Assembly: GCA_027257055.1 (NCBI GenBank)
Contig: JAPVLO010000404.1
Coordinates: 806,001 to 870,000, forward strand
Length of the DNA stretch: 64,000 bases
Direction: 5' to 3'
From: Cephalopachus bancanus
Lineage: Eukaryota > Chordata > Mammalia > Primates > Tarsiidae
This document shows, piece by piece, positions 1-12,024 of this stretch (within the stretch, counting starts at the first letter, position 1; each line of letters opens with the position of its first letter). The notes beneath the pieces are model-generated. The model was not told where the DNA came from. It was given only the letters and a program-made list of their open reading frames with translations, and did not search any database. The position numbers and the translations under genes are program-made.

Positions 1-68
1 TAACATTTTCGGGTTCTACTCCCAAGCACAGAGACGACTGCCCTTCTCTGCCTCTTCCTTGAAGTTTT

Positions 69-363
69 GTTTGTTTGTTTTTTTGAGTTGAAGTCTCACT
101 CTGTCACCTAGACTGGAGTGCAGTGGCTGCTCCCAGCCACCGCAGCCTCGACTTGCTGGGCTCCCGCGATCCTTCTGCCTCAGTCTTCCAAATAGCCAGA
201 ACTACAGGCGTGCGCTACCACAGCCGGCTAAGTTTTTGATTTATTGTAGAGACGAGGTCTTGCCAAGTAGCACAGGTGGGTCTTGAACCTGCAGGCTCAG
301 GCAATCCCTTGCCTTGGCCTCCCAAAGTGCTGGGATGACAGGCTGAGCCACCAAACCCAGCCC
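69..363 (-). mobile_element. Alu SINE, full length, antisense
   Basis: A dimeric Alu read on the minus strand: T-rich tail, GAGTTGAAGTCTCACTCTG, a central TGATTTATTGTAGAGACGAG linker and a left-arm end at CAGGCTGAGCCACC. A 12-bp target-site duplication, CCTTGAAGTTTT, lies at 57-68 and 364-375, so both ends are fixed. It carries a few more substitutions than the youngest copies in the window. Confidence 0.95.
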
Positions 364-375
364 CCTTGAAGTTTT

Positions 376-2734
376 AATGTGACTTTCTGTGGTGAATGAA
401 AGCGAGCAAATGAACAGTGTGATCTGCCTCGGAACACGTTTGCATGAGTGGGAAATAAACTTTTGCTAAGTTTGCTAATCATTTAGGTTTTAAAGACGAT
501 GTGCTTTTCTTGCACACAATCTAGTCTATCTTCACGGATATAAAGATATACATAATTGTGAAAATTGATAGGTTGGTGGCAACCTGTAATAGGTCGTTAT
601 AGAAGTAGGTTTCAACCAGGTTTTAACTACAAAAATATCTAATCAAATACAAACTTACAGAGATTCCAGATACAAACAGAGGTGAACTGTGCAACTGCTT
701 TGTTAGAAGCAGTAGCTAAAACACGGTCACCTCCAGACAGTTTTTTTTACTCCTCCCTTCCCCAGGCCTCTGAAGTCCAAGGAAGCACAATTGAAAAACC
801 ACAGGTACAAGGAGATAGATTTTTACTCAGTAAAAGGAAGCATTTTCTCTGAGTCAGAAATGTCCAGAGATAGAATGGGCTTCTAAAGTAGAGAGCTGCT
901 GTCACAGGAAGTGTTAAAGTATTGACTGGTTGGTTATGCCAGGCAGATGCAGAGAGAGAAGGCACTCTGATTCGTTGGCCATTTCTAGCCTCAGAGGTTT
1001 TGATTCGTAGGTCTCGTCCAATGGATAACCCCCTCTTTTATTCTTTATCTCTTTTACTGTCTTATATATTCAATTTTAGTCATTGAATTTGTCTCTTATT
1101 TACATTATGGTAAAAATTCATCTATCTATCTTAAACTTAAACAAGTTTCACTGAAAAGTGCTCTAGACTGGAATCGGTATGCTGATGATAGATAATCTTC
1201 AGAAATTTTTTTTGAGTCAGTTGTTAAGCATAGATAATATTAAAAATTAAATTATATAAAAGCTGGATACTAATATTCAAAAATCCTCACTTCCCAATTA
1301 CTTTGCTACATTTTGTTATTATCTATGCTCTTGAACTCATTTACATGCATTCATGTACTGTGTCTGTCTGGTGGAAACATCACATAATGGTATACTTCTT
1401 CGTGTCTCTCCCGACTTTGTGTTCGTGATGCAATAATGTTGGTAGCTTGAAGTCAGTCATCATGGGAATATTTATACCACAGGAACATTCAAGCTACAAA
1501 TCAGAACATCATCCCCAGAGAACTGCTTGTTAAATATTTACCCTCACACCATGGTATTCATCTATAGCTCTCTCTGTCTCTGGAGCTTAAGTTTCATGAG
1601 GATATAGACTTTGTCTGCTATGTTCATTGTTGTCAGTGCTCAAAAGTATTTATTTGGTGACTGAATTAGTGACTGATTAATAACAGGGCAAGTAGGAATT
1701 TTAAAAGAAGCAGGATGAGAGCAACCAGGAAACACGAGTGGGTAGGTTTAGTTAGATGAGGCTAAAATTGTGTGCCTGCTCTGTTTTATAGGGGCAGTAC
1801 ACAGGAAATGGCATCACATGTCGTTCAGTTTGCATACAGAAATTATCCCTCTCAAAACTTCAAGAAGGGGGATTCCTAAAGCAATCCCCGAGTCATCTAC
1901 AAGTTCCTGAAGAAAAGTTGACTTTTTTTTTCCTTCCCTTGTGGTGTTCAGTGCTAGTACATTTGCAGGCAGGAGTGCTGATTTTAAGGGCATAGAGATA
2001 ATATATTAACTCAGAAAAACCTAAATTCTCAAAATGCAATCTCAGCAAACCTAAAGAAGAAGAGAAAGCTGTGAAGTGGATGCTCTGTCTGTCTGGAGAA
2101 GCCAAGCCCAATTAAGTGGCCCTCAGGGAGTGCTGAGCAAGTGAAAAGAAAGCAGTTCACACCAATCATCTTAAAGAAGTTTCACTGAGAGAAGTGCTCT
2201 AGACTGGAATCTGCTGGTTATCCTAATGAAGTCACTAGAGGCCCTACCTTTTGACCAACTTGGCTATGTTTAAAAAAAAAGTTTTCTGAGGTCATTGGCA
2301 CGGCTACAGAACAGGGTTGATGAACTAGAACCTTGCAGGCAGTGTCTGGGCGGCCGACAGGTTAGGTTTGCACAGCAGTTCAAAACTGAATTGACTTCTG
2401 GCAATTAAATACCCTATTTCCACTAAAAATCTGGATTTCTAACTTCTCTTGAGCATTCAGTGTAAGCAGTAGCACCAGACCTGTATTAACACAAGGGAAA
2501 ACCCCACTAAGTAGTGCTATCCTCTTTAGATGGGTCGTATATTCTCCACCTCACCACCCCTCATCATGCCCCCGTGTCCTGGACCTGAGTACCTGATCAT
2601 CCCTACCCCATAAGGTTATTTGTCCGGTCTTTTTAGTCATTTCCTCCATGTAACACTGGCTACATTTGATGGTCGAGTAGTTAACAAGGGCTACATTCTG
2701 TTGGTTAGCAGCCAGTCACCCTTCTACCAGACAA
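376..2734. other. Unique AT-rich sequence, no gene seen
   Basis: No Alu or L1 is visible and all frames are closed by frequent stops. It contains a short direct repeat, with copies near 1135-1177 and 2172-2211 (reported separately). A stretch near 2273-2400 vaguely resembles an old hAT remnant but could not be assigned. Confidence 0.6.
1135..2211 (+). repeat. Pair of dispersed direct repeats of about 40 bp
   Basis: Copies at about 1135-1177 and 2172-2211 share AAGTTTCACTGA followed, after a 2-base indel, by AGTGCTCTAGACTGGAATC, and sit about 1.03 kb apart. The similarity fades quickly on both sides. They do not belong to any repeat I recognise. Confidence 0.7.
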
Positions 2735-2824
2735 CTAACTTCCCTGGGTCTCATTTTTCTCAGGTGCAAGTTAAGTGACTGGAGCAAGTAATCACCAAGG
2801 CTTCTTATTGCTCTGGCATTCTGC
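2735..2824 (+). mobile_element. MIR SINE fragment
   Basis: Diverged but ordered match to the MIR core: a segment resembling 'cctgggtctca..tttctca', then 'aagtgactggagcaag' and a 3' part ending GCTCTGGCATTCTG. The orientation and extent are approximate because the copy is old. Confidence 0.6.
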
Positions 2825-5458
2825 GCTTCCACCAAATAAGCTAAACACACTTTTCTCTAAGTGTTTTCAACTCTAGTATGTTTCTGTCTCTATTACTCTA
2901 TCTCATTTTCTCCATCTTCGTCTCTATCTTCATCATCTAAAAGATTTCTGTTCTCTTAATGTCTATTTTAGAGAAGGGTGCCTACAGATTATCCATGGTA
3001 CAGGGGAAGAGTATGGGACTTGATGAAGGCAAAGGGGCGTGCAAAACCATCAATTCTATGTTTTCCCTTCTTATGAGAGACACCATTTGCTTTGTTTAAC
3101 ATTTTCATGGGGCTTGAAGCAGTGAAACATTCTGTTCAAAAAGAGGATTCCACAGCTCAGGGAGAATACTTCCTTTTTTTACTTCTGCCTTACTTTTTGA
3201 GTATAATTTGTTTATAATATATAGAGATCAATTGCTAAGAATGTTCACTTTACACTTTTCAAATTTAAATATACCAGCCAGCACCAGTTATTTATCGATA
3301 AGCTACCATGGTGACAGATATCTTAGACACACCCTTTGCATTTTTCTTTATGTACTACCCTAGAGATTATTTATATATTATAGTATGCATTGTTTATATA
3401 AAGGACAAAGCACTTATTATATTTAAATGAATAGCTCCTGAAATAGTATTGCTCAAACCTGACTCACAGGGATAAAGATGCTGTCTCCAATACATAATTA
3501 GCTCCAGTAACCTGAAAACCAGAGTGAGGTAAAAGCTGGTGTACAGTCTTATTAGGATATAATTTTGTTTTAAGCACATCTATTGCAGTATACTTTTGGG
3601 ACAAGCCCCTCCCCTTTGTATATAAAACATTGTTACGAGAATGAAATACATTTTATTTTTGCTTCATAGCTAGGTGGGATGTACATTGTTGTGTGAAGGG
3701 ACTGGATATTTTCCTTTTGATTTCTTTTTCTGCTTAAGTTAGAAATGTATGTCTTGCCAGTGAAGCCTCTGTATGTAATTGGTATTTAGAGTGACTAAGA
3801 ATTGACACAGTTTCTCAAAACAGGTAAGATATTTCACTAATATTTTTTATTATTTTGTGTTCTAGATCATAAAAAACGCATAGTGACAAGAAATTTAATT
3901 GCCTCTGGGTTTTGCGGGATGACATTAGAGATTATGTGGAAACAAAATCTACAGCAGAAACACTTTCAAGGCTTAATAAGGTGTCTAATTTAGAAATAAT
4001 TTTGTTTATAATAGTTAACATTTTGGTCTCATTGATTTTTTTCTCCTTCCTTCCTTTAGATTTCCATTTCTTTATTGCAAATGAGATAGTGCCAGTGACT
4101 AATTTAGCCCTGAGAGATGACTTGTTGCATTCCTTTACTTAATTTTTCCTTTGATGAGAAAGGCAGAAAAGGAAATTCCTGGTTTTTTTGCATGTATTTG
4201 GAAAAGCTCCTCTAATGTTAATTACTCTTACTGATTCATAAGCTCTTGGGTTTCTGTTGATTAGAAAATGACAAATGCAGGCAAAGGTTTTGTGGAACCA
4301 GAAAAGAAAAAAAACCTTGAAGCTAACAAGTGCTTTGTATAATGTAAGTGTTTGATGATGAAATTGAAAAGGCTTTTAGTGAGGAAAATAATTTATTTCT
4401 GAAAACTAGTTGTAATTAGTAGCATGTGAAAGGATCATATGTAAGATATGGAATTTTTGCTCTATCTTTTAGGATTTGGAAATAATTATAATAGCTTAAA
4501 AGCCAAAAACTTAAGTTAAGAAATAACATGTATGAAAATCTTGTATCATGTGCCTTTAGCTTTTTAAGAATAGATCTGAGTTCTTTTGTTAGATGCCTAC
4601 TTTTCTGTGATTTAAAATATAGACAATTTTTTTAAAAAGCCAAGTGAAAGTAGTCCGTATAAATTACAACTCATGAAAAAGAGATTCCTGAACTTGTTAG
4701 ACAGCTATACCGTGGCATCTAACCATATCATTAAAGCTCAATCAATAAATAGTGCTTAGAAGTTTAGTTGGTTTGTCTTTAGCATTCTTCAGTATTATGG
4801 TAAGCATGAGCAATGCTAAATAGCAAAACAAAACAGCAGATTAGAGATTTAGTTCAGGGAAACAGAAATAACGGTGAAAAAATTTCCCCAGTAAATATGA
4901 GCTATTTGAGGACATGAACCATATTTTATATTGTTTTGGTTCAATAAAAAAAATACAGTTGTTCAATATAGTTGTTAGTTCAAAGAGGAGTGCTCATTAT
5001 CTACTGAATTCTGAGCACCAGATGAATTAGACACACTTCCCTCTCCAAGGTCGGATGAAGTAGCTATCTTTGCTCCTTATATGTGTATTATTGATCTCTG
5101 TACTTTTAGTACCCAGCACTGAGCTGAACACATACAAGGCAGTCGATGTCCTCATGTGGCACTGAATCAAATATCTGTTATAAGAGTGAACAATTGGGAT
5201 TCTGGAATGACTAAGTTGAGTCGTATTGGGGTTTTCAGACATCTTGTAAATGAAGGAGAACACAGGTGTAGGATCTTTTGAACTCACTAGGATGCAAATT
5301 ATTTAACAATATTCAGACAAGATTATGGCACTAGAGTTTATTTTATTTTTAAAAATAATCTTTAATACAGCATACCAAAAGTCATCAATAGATTACAATT
5401 AGGAAACAAACCTTTTGACTCATTATTATATATTACATAAGAGATTTGCCATTTTGAG
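2825..5458. other. Unique AT-rich sequence, nothing recognised
   Basis: No recognisable repeat, exon-like ORF or RNA gene. The longest open frame, 76 codons at 3912-4142, has no domain features and biased, low-complexity hydrophobic composition. Confidence 0.6.
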
Positions 5459-5474
5459 TTGTTCTCTGTTTTCT

Positions 5475-5765
5475 TTTTTTTTTTTTTTTTTTGAGTTGGA
5501 GTCTCACTCGGTCGCCCAGACTGGAGTGCAGTGGCAACTCCTGGCCACCACAGCCTCGGCTGCTGGGCTCCAGCTATCCTTCCGCCTCAGCCTTCCGAGT
5601 AGCCGGAATTACAGGCATGCGCTACCACGCCTGGCTGATTTTTTGATTTATTGTAGAGATGAGGTCTTGCTACCCAGGCGGGTCTGGAACCCGCGGGCTC
5701 AGGCAATCCACTCACCTCAGCCTCCCAAAGGCGCGGGATTACAGGCTGAGCTACCAAGACTGGCT
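5475..5765 (-). mobile_element. Alu SINE, young, full length, antisense
   Basis: Full dimer on the minus strand with a T-tract tail of 18, right arm, TTTTTTGATTTATTGTAGAG linker and left arm. A perfect 16-bp TSD (TTGTTCTCTGTTTTCT) lies at 5459-5474 and 5766-5781. The internal sequence is close to the window's young consensus, so the insertion is recent. A 144-codon open frame across it is Alu sequence. Confidence 0.97.
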
Positions 5766-5781
5766 TTGTTCTCTGTTTTCT

Positions 5782-6087
5782 ATCCTGATCGACTAATTAA
5801 CCCATCCAGCATCGAATGGACATTTATTGATAACCATTATATATTCTGAGCTGTAAAAACAAAGGGAAATAGTAAAAGATATAGCACTAGCTTTCTTCAA
5901 AGAATCAATTATCTAATTAAAAATATTAAATCAACCTAATCTTTCCTTTCATTGGAACCGTGAAGATAAATCTTACACCATAGAAAATTAGGGGGAAGCT
6001 ATATTTAAGATAATACTGGCTTTAAGTGAGCTAGATTAATTCTAGCAGATTTATTAAGATACCATTTTCAAGGTGTTGTGCTAATTC
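5782..6087. other. Unique sequence, nothing recognised
   Basis: Short AT-rich interval between the Alu and the start of L2 sequence, with no feature that I can support. Confidence 0.6.
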
Positions 6088-6215
6088 ATTCATGCATGAC
6101 ACATTTATTGAGCACCAACTATATGCCAGACACAAAAATGCACTAATGACTAATATATGGTCTTTCAACCTTAAGGACTGTTTTAGTGCAGGAATAAACA
6201 CAAAACAAATAATTA
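6088..6215 (-). mobile_element. L2 3' end, antisense
   Basis: Begins ATTCATTCATGC and ACATTTATTGAGCACCAACT, then ATATGCCAGACAC. This is the reverse complement of the L2 tail, whose consensus runs 'tgcctggcacatagtaggcgctcaataaat'. Old and diverged. Confidence 0.75.
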
Positions 6216-7365
6216 TAGTGTTGTGATTCAGTATTTTCCTTCAAATATGAAAGACTTGTATAGAAAAGCAGATGGGTCACTCCGGTGACTCCTGTTGTCT
6301 TGGCTGTCAGTGGTCTCAAGTCTAACTGAGTGGTACAAAAAATCATATAGACAACTGAAACATAGGATAGAACGTGTTGTATCATCGTTGGCTCAAAATG
6401 TTGTGATGCTTCTGATGAAAGAGGGTTCTCTGTCATCTCCAAGGAAAAGAGTTTGAGAGAAAGATCAAAACAAGGTTTATAAAAGATGTGGGACCACGAA
6501 TACGGTGGGATTTAATCACGGTGGAAATGAGCTGAGAGGGAGAAGTGGGAGCGAAGACATTGGCTAGGGGCATTTCTGTGGCCAGCACACGTTCTGGTTT
6601 ACCTGGAGTGCAGGACATAGATGATTGAGCAGCGGGAACAAAGGTGAGAAAAAATAGGGGCCAGGATCAAGGGCGGGGTCCAAACCTTATCCTTAGGAGA
6701 TGAGAAAGTATTATGAATTCATGCCCAAGGGAAAAAGGAACAGAACTGGGCTTCTGAAGTTTAACCTGAGATGAATTGAAATGGGGAGAGGGTCAAAGAA
6801 AGGTCTGCTGTAGCAATATAGTGAGAAGTTTGAGAAGCTAGAGAGAGGTGAGCATGGTGGGAGCAAAAAGGAAGGAGCACACTTCTGTGGCACTGCGGAG
6901 AAAAAAGAGTAGGCTATGACAGTTGATAAGGTGTGGTAATGAGCAAGGGAACAGGCAAAGATGAGTTGGGGCTTTTGGGGTTTGTTTGTGTTGTTTTTGC
7001 CCGGGTTACCAGCAGGATGCTACTGCTGTAGGCAGATAGAATCAGAAGGGCACATAGTTTGAGGGTGGAATGATGGCAGTGAGTTTCATTTTTATTGACG
7101 TCAGTATGGATGAGATTAGTCATGAAAAGCTTGGGAGCAGGGAGTATGGACTGGAGCTTGAAGAACAGATTAAATTTGGATTAACACAGAGGCGAGGTTA
7201 GGACATCCTAGGCATGAGGACCAGCATGACCAGAGGTTCATAAGTGGGGATATTTGTGCAAACCGTAGCAAGAAATAATATCTAATTTAGCTCATGTTTA
7301 TTGAGTGTTACTGGGTTTTAAGTTCTGTAACATTCATCTGACTTGTTATCCCAGGCTTAAGATGG
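6216..7365. other. Purine-rich old sequence, probably L2 or other ancient repeat debris
   Basis: A long G/A-rich stretch (for example GAAGTTTGAGAAGCTAGAG near 6827) of the kind seen in antisense L2 bodies, but too diverged for a confident base-by-base assignment. Six open frames of 60-99 codons on the minus strand have no recognisable domain and are by-products of the low stop density there. Confidence 0.4.
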
Positions 7366-7828
7366 TGCCTAGTGCTTGGCATATCTTCAGTAACTATTTT
7401 GTGAACAGATAAATGAAGACACACTTCATGCCAAGATTTGTGCAGAATACCAAGAACAGAGTCAGAGAAGAATAAATTTGTGCTTTCAAAACGCTCACAG
7501 TCATCGTATATATACATATATATGTGTATGTGTATTTATTTTCAAAACAATGTGTTACATGGTGACAGAGTTGTATGTAGAGCACAGGAAGTGTCTCCAA
7601 ATAGGCTACACAGAAAAGACACTGACATTCTCAGAAAATGGGTGGCATCTAGAAGAATGAATAGGAGCTCATGCCACAGGGAGATAGGGAAGTGGAGGAA
7701 AAAGTTCTAGACAGAGGGTATATATGTGCATAGACATGGACATTTGAAAATTTATGGGTTGTTGAGAAAACTATTAGATTTGTAGGATGTATATGGATAA
7801 AGGAAAGGGGGAAGATGAGACTAGAAAT
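7366..7828 (-). mobile_element. L2 fragment, antisense
   Basis: Segments such as AGTGGAGGAAAAAGTTCTAG followed by ACAGAGGG and ATATGTGCATAGACATGG parallel the antisense L2 pattern 'gaattccaggcagagggaacagcatgtgcaaagg'. A small AT/GT-rich microsatellite (7506-7536) interrupts it. Confidence 0.6.
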
Positions 7829-8070
7829 GTAGACCACTTTGGGAGGCTGAGACGAGAGGTTCCAGTCCAGCCTGGGCAACATGGTGAGACCTCTTCTCTG
7901 CAATAAATAAAAAAAGTAGCTGGGTGGTAGCACACACCTGTAGTTCCGGCTACTTGGAAGGCTGAGGTGGAAGAATCACTGGCGCCCAGCAGGTTGACGC
8001 TGGGGTGATCGTGAGCATGCCACAGCACTGCAGCCTGGGCAACGGAGTGAGACTCCAACTCAAAAAAAAT
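7829..8070 (+). mobile_element. Alu SINE, 5'-truncated, older
   Basis: Sense-strand Alu starting inside the left arm at CACTTTGGGAGGCTGAGAC, with linker CAATAAATAAAAAAAGTAGC and an end at GAGTGAGACTCCAACTC plus A8. It abuts the T-rich tail of the next L1 directly, which blurs the junction. Confidence 0.9.
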
Positions 8071-9052
8071 TTTTTTTTAAATTATAGAGTTGTGAGTTAC
8101 AAGTGAGGATTTGTTATGTAAGTAGGCTGCACAGGTGAAGTTTGGGCTTCGAGTTGACCCTTACTTTCCCTGGTAGTTGACTGGGCATCCATTGTGTTTG
8201 TCACACATCCTCCTCCCTCCTTCTTTCTGCCCTGTCTCCCTCCCCTAACAGTGCCAAGCGACTGCTTGTGCTAATGGGACAAGTGTTCAGGACCCAATTT
8301 TGAGTGAGAACATGTGGTGTGCAGTTCTTTGTTTCTGTGCTAGTTCGCTTAGAATGATAATCTCCGACTGCATCCGAGTTGCTGCGAAAGCCATGATGCT
8401 GCTCTTCTTTGTGGCTGCATCATATTCCATCATGTATCTGTAGCACATTTTCTTTATCCAGTCCACTGCCAATAGTAACAGGGTTGGTTGCATGTTTTTG
8501 CTGTTATGAATAGTGCAGTAATAAACATGCGTGCACAGGTGTCTTTTTGGTAGAGTGGTTTATATTCTTCCAGGTATATTCCCAGGAGAGGGATTGCTGG
8601 ATCGTATGGAAGTCCAAGTTTTTGTTCTTTTAGAAATTGCCACACTGCTTTCCATAGAGGTTGAATTAGCTTATTATATTCCCATCAACAGTATAGAAGC
8701 GTACCCTTTTCTCCACAGCCGTGCCAACAACCATCTGTTGTTTTTGACTTATTAATGATAGCCATCCTTCCCAGAGTTAGGTGGTATCTCCTTGTAGCTT
8801 TGGTTTGCATTTCTCTGATGATTAGTGTGACGGAGCATTCTTTCATGTGTCTGTTGACTGCTTGTATGTCATCCTTTGAGAAGTGTCTGTTCATGTTTTT
8901 GCCCACTTTTTAATGTTTTTTTTTTCCTTTTGATTCATTTGAGTTTCTTATAGATCCTGGATGTTAGGTCTTTGTCAGATGCACAACTTACAAATGTTTT
9001 TCCCATTCTGTGGGTTCGAGACCATTTATTAAAGGACCTTATCTGTGAGTTG
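8071..9052 (-). mobile_element. LINE-1, 5'-truncated: 3' UTR and end of ORF2, antisense
   Basis: Reading leftwards, the copy ends in a 3' UTR like those at 11745 and 34413 (CACAGGTGAAGTTTGGGCTT). Rightward it runs into the C-terminal part of ORF2, including GAGAACATGTGGTGTGCAG and TTTGCATTTCTCTGATGATT. It is 5'-truncated near 9050. The reading frame is broken by many stops, so it is a dead copy. Confidence 0.93.
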
Positions 9053-9117
9053 TTTTGAAGACCAGTGATACACTGAGGGATTAGGAAGAAAAGAGGCAAT
9101 GTAGGAGATATAATTTG

Positions 9118-9225
9118 GACTTTCTGCTTTTCCACTTCCTAACTATCTGACATGGGGCATATTCACTAATATATCTAAATTTGAGTTTCTTCATCTGGAA
9201 ATAAGGCTAAAAGTTTATAAGTAAA
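9118..9225 (+). mobile_element. MIR SINE
   Basis: Matches the MIR core in order: CCACTTCCTAACTATCTGAC, a spacer, then TTGAGTTTCTTCATCTGGAA and ATAAGGCTAA. Old and diverged. Confidence 0.75.
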
Positions 9226-9675
9226 TACATGTATTTAATCAATTTGTTGGATTATATTTAAATCTGTAGAGGTTAAAAGGTAGGATTTTTTTCCTCCAAT
9301 TTTGTTTTTTAACCTGTATTTGCAAATGAGAAGCTATGTACCCAAACATATTATTCTTCCCAAACTTTTAATGATATAATTGCTTTTTTTAAAAAAAGCT
9401 GTAACCTAAAATTTTCTTTTGGTTAAATAAAATTATTATAAAAATGGAATATCTCTACATATGTTTGCTTGGTAAAATTAAATATTACTCGCCTGTTTCT
9501 AGAATGTGATGTAAGTGTGAATAAGACAATTATAGACAATTCTGGTAACCACGTTGCCTTAGAAGGTTTATATGAGTGGATGGTTTTACATTGTTTTCAA
9601 AGTTTTAGGCGGTGCAGTTTCTTTTGTGTTGGTTTCTTCTTTCTGTTTGACATAAGGGAAACTAACTGCATTGAT
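9226..9675. other. Unique AT-rich sequence, nothing recognised
   Basis: No repeat or exon-like signal. The open frame starting at 9469 stays open only because it runs into the next Alu. Confidence 0.6.
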
Positions 9676-9689
9676 CTCAAATATTTCTT

Positions 9690-9933
9690 TCTTTTTGTTT
9701 TTTTTGAGTTGGAGTCTCACTCAGTCACCCAGATTGGAGTGCAGTGGCTGCTCCCGGCCACCGCAGCCTTGACCTGCTGGGCTCCGGCGATCCTTCCGCC
9801 TCAGCCTTCCAAGTAGCTGGAACTACAGGCGCGCGCTACCACACCCAGCTAATTTTTGATTTATTGTAGAGATGAGGTCTCGCCAAGTTGTCCAGGCGGG
9901 TCTCGACCCCGCGGGCTCAGGCAATCCACTCAC
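9690..9933 (-). mobile_element. Alu SINE with 5' truncation, antisense
   Basis: A right arm, linker and most of a left arm are present, but the element stops at GCAATCCACTCACCT, leaving out roughly the first 40-45 bases of the left arm. A perfect 14-bp TSD (CTCAAATATTTCTT) lies at 9676-9689 and 9934-9947, so the loss happened at insertion and is not a later deletion. Confidence 0.95.
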
Positions 9934-9947
9934 CTCAAATATTTCTT

Positions 9948-10794
9948 ATCCAAATGTCTTCAATATATAACTGTAACACTTGGTACATTTGAAGTATCTG
10001 ATATCTGATGCTCCTAAATTGCTTTATAAATGCAGGTTTAGGCCTGTGGGCGAGGCAGCAAAAGTATCGACATAGTAAGAGCATGTATCAGGTGTTAAAG
10101 ATGGCACTGGGTGCAGTAAGAAGTAACAAAGTTGACAAAGAAAATGTTTACTATGATTTCAGGTGGCTTGCAGTCTAGCCAGTCTGCCCAAACACAAATG
10201 TTTCTTTGAAGAGGAATAAGAGTGGCACACATGAGAGTGATGAGCATTGCCTTGATGATGGGGCTAACGTTACCAAAGACATGTGATCTCAGAGCTGGAA
10301 TCCTAGAGACCATTGTATTCCCTTAGACAGCTGGATGCTTTCCAGTCAAACAGCTTTACTCATACTTACCTGGCAGGGGAGATACCATGATCACGAAGAC
10401 AGTTTTCCCAGGGCAAGACCTACCCATTGTACTCCAGATGTGCTGACCCCTGCGATTTCCCCAAATGTGGGAAACTCGACTGTGTAATTTGTGGTAGTAG
10501 GGGACTGCGTTCACACTCTCCCCTTAAAAAATAAAATAAAAATGAAAAAACTGGTTTACTCACTGCTATTAACTGGGTAGCCAACAATAACTTACTAACT
10601 CATTTTGTGTTAAATTTGAAGTTCAAAAAAGTGAAACAAAACAAGGCAAAAAAACTAATTTGGGTTTCTTGTAATTTCTTTTATCACAGGGATTTTTTTC
10701 CTCCCAAGACTGTCTAGTAACCAAAAGGCTGCTGTCTTTAATATATAGTTTATTCTCCCCACAAACACATTACTTGAAAAAGTGGTAACTAACG
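9948..10794. other. Unique sequence, nothing recognised
   Basis: Mixed-composition single-copy-looking sequence between an Alu and the L1 block. No gene, RNA or repeat is supported. Confidence 0.55.
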
Positions 10795-11192
10795 AAGAGG
10801 TAAATGGAATTGTGTATTTTGTTTTGTTGTTTCTCACCCTGCTTGTTGCTGATGTGTAGAAAAGCAACTGTCTTTTGCATGTTGATTTCATATCCCAGGA
10901 ACCTTACCAAAGTTGCTTACCAGTGCGAGGAGGTTTTTGACAGACTCTCTAGGGTTTTCTAGATGTAGAATATCATCTACAAAGAGGGATAGCTTAACTT
11001 CCTCTTTTCCTATTTGGATAGCCCTGGTTTTCTTCTCTTGCCTGATTGCTCTGGCTGGGCTATTTGAATTAGAGGGGTGAGAGTAGGCATCCTTGTCTTG
11101 TTTCAGTTCTTAGGGGGAATGCTTCCAGCTTCTACCTGTTAAGCATGATGCTGGCTGCAGGTTGGTCATAGATGGCTCTTGGTTTTTTTTCT

Positions 11193-11335
11193 TCTTGTTT
11201 TAAAGCTGTGGGGTAAAATCAGGGTTAGGTATACAAATGTTCATTATGCAGGTACCCTTGTTGATGAGGTGTGCCCCTCCCTCCCCTGAAGCCACCTTCA
11301 ACTGCCAATCCCACTCCACTACCCTGGAAGAATGT
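11193..11335 (-). mobile_element. LINE-1 3'-UTR stub inserted in older L1
   Basis: T-rich tail, then GTATACAAATGTTCATTATG and CAGGTACCCTTGTTGATGAG, ending near CACTCCACTACCCTGG. The same 3'-UTR sequence recurs at 12025 and 32365. It interrupts the ORF2 sequence of the surrounding L1 between GATGGCTCTTGG and AATGTTCCTTCGATGCC. No clear TSD was found. Confidence 0.8.
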
Positions 11336-11925
11336 TCCTTCGATGCCTAAGTGTTCAAGGGTTTTTTATCAGGAATGAATGCTGGATTTTGTTGAGTGCT
11401 TTTTCTGTGTCTAATGAGATAATCATGTGATTCTTGGTTTTATATCTGTTAATGTGATGGATTACACTTATATTAATAGACTTGCAAATGTTGAAACAGC
11501 CCTGCATCCTGGTAAGGCAGCCCCTCTGTCATGAGGGATGACCTTGAAAATGTGCTGTTGAATACAATTTTCTAGAATCTTGTTGAGAATCTACGCATCA
11601 ATGTTTATCAGGGAAATTGGAAATTGGCCTATAATTCTCTCTCCTTGTTGAGTCTTTGCCAGTTTGGGGGTATCGGGATGATATTAGCTTCATAGAACGA
11701 GTTAGGGAGAATTCCTTCCTTTTCGATTGCCTGGAATACTTTCTTTTTGTAAAATTATTTTTAAAATGTGTGGTGCAATTCAGGAGTAGGTATACAAGTG
11801 GTCATCGTGCAGGTGAAGTTTGGGCCTCCTACTTTGCCTGGTTTGATATCAGGTATCCTTATTGATGTTGTGTCCCCCACCTACACCCACCCTGGCAATA
11901 TCACACTACTGTCAATCCCTTTCTT

Positions 11926-11961
11926 TTTTTTTTTTTTCAGTTATGAAAAATTATTGACTTT

Positions 11962-12024
<63 letters not shown>

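Noticed and set aside
2273..2400. Possible hAT (MER-type) remnant
   Set aside because: Resemblance is vague, with no terminal repeat or TSD and too few ordered landmarks.
5415..5849. 144-codon open frame with a hydrophobic start
   Set aside because: The T-rich Alu tail encodes the phenylalanine run and the rest is antisense Alu.
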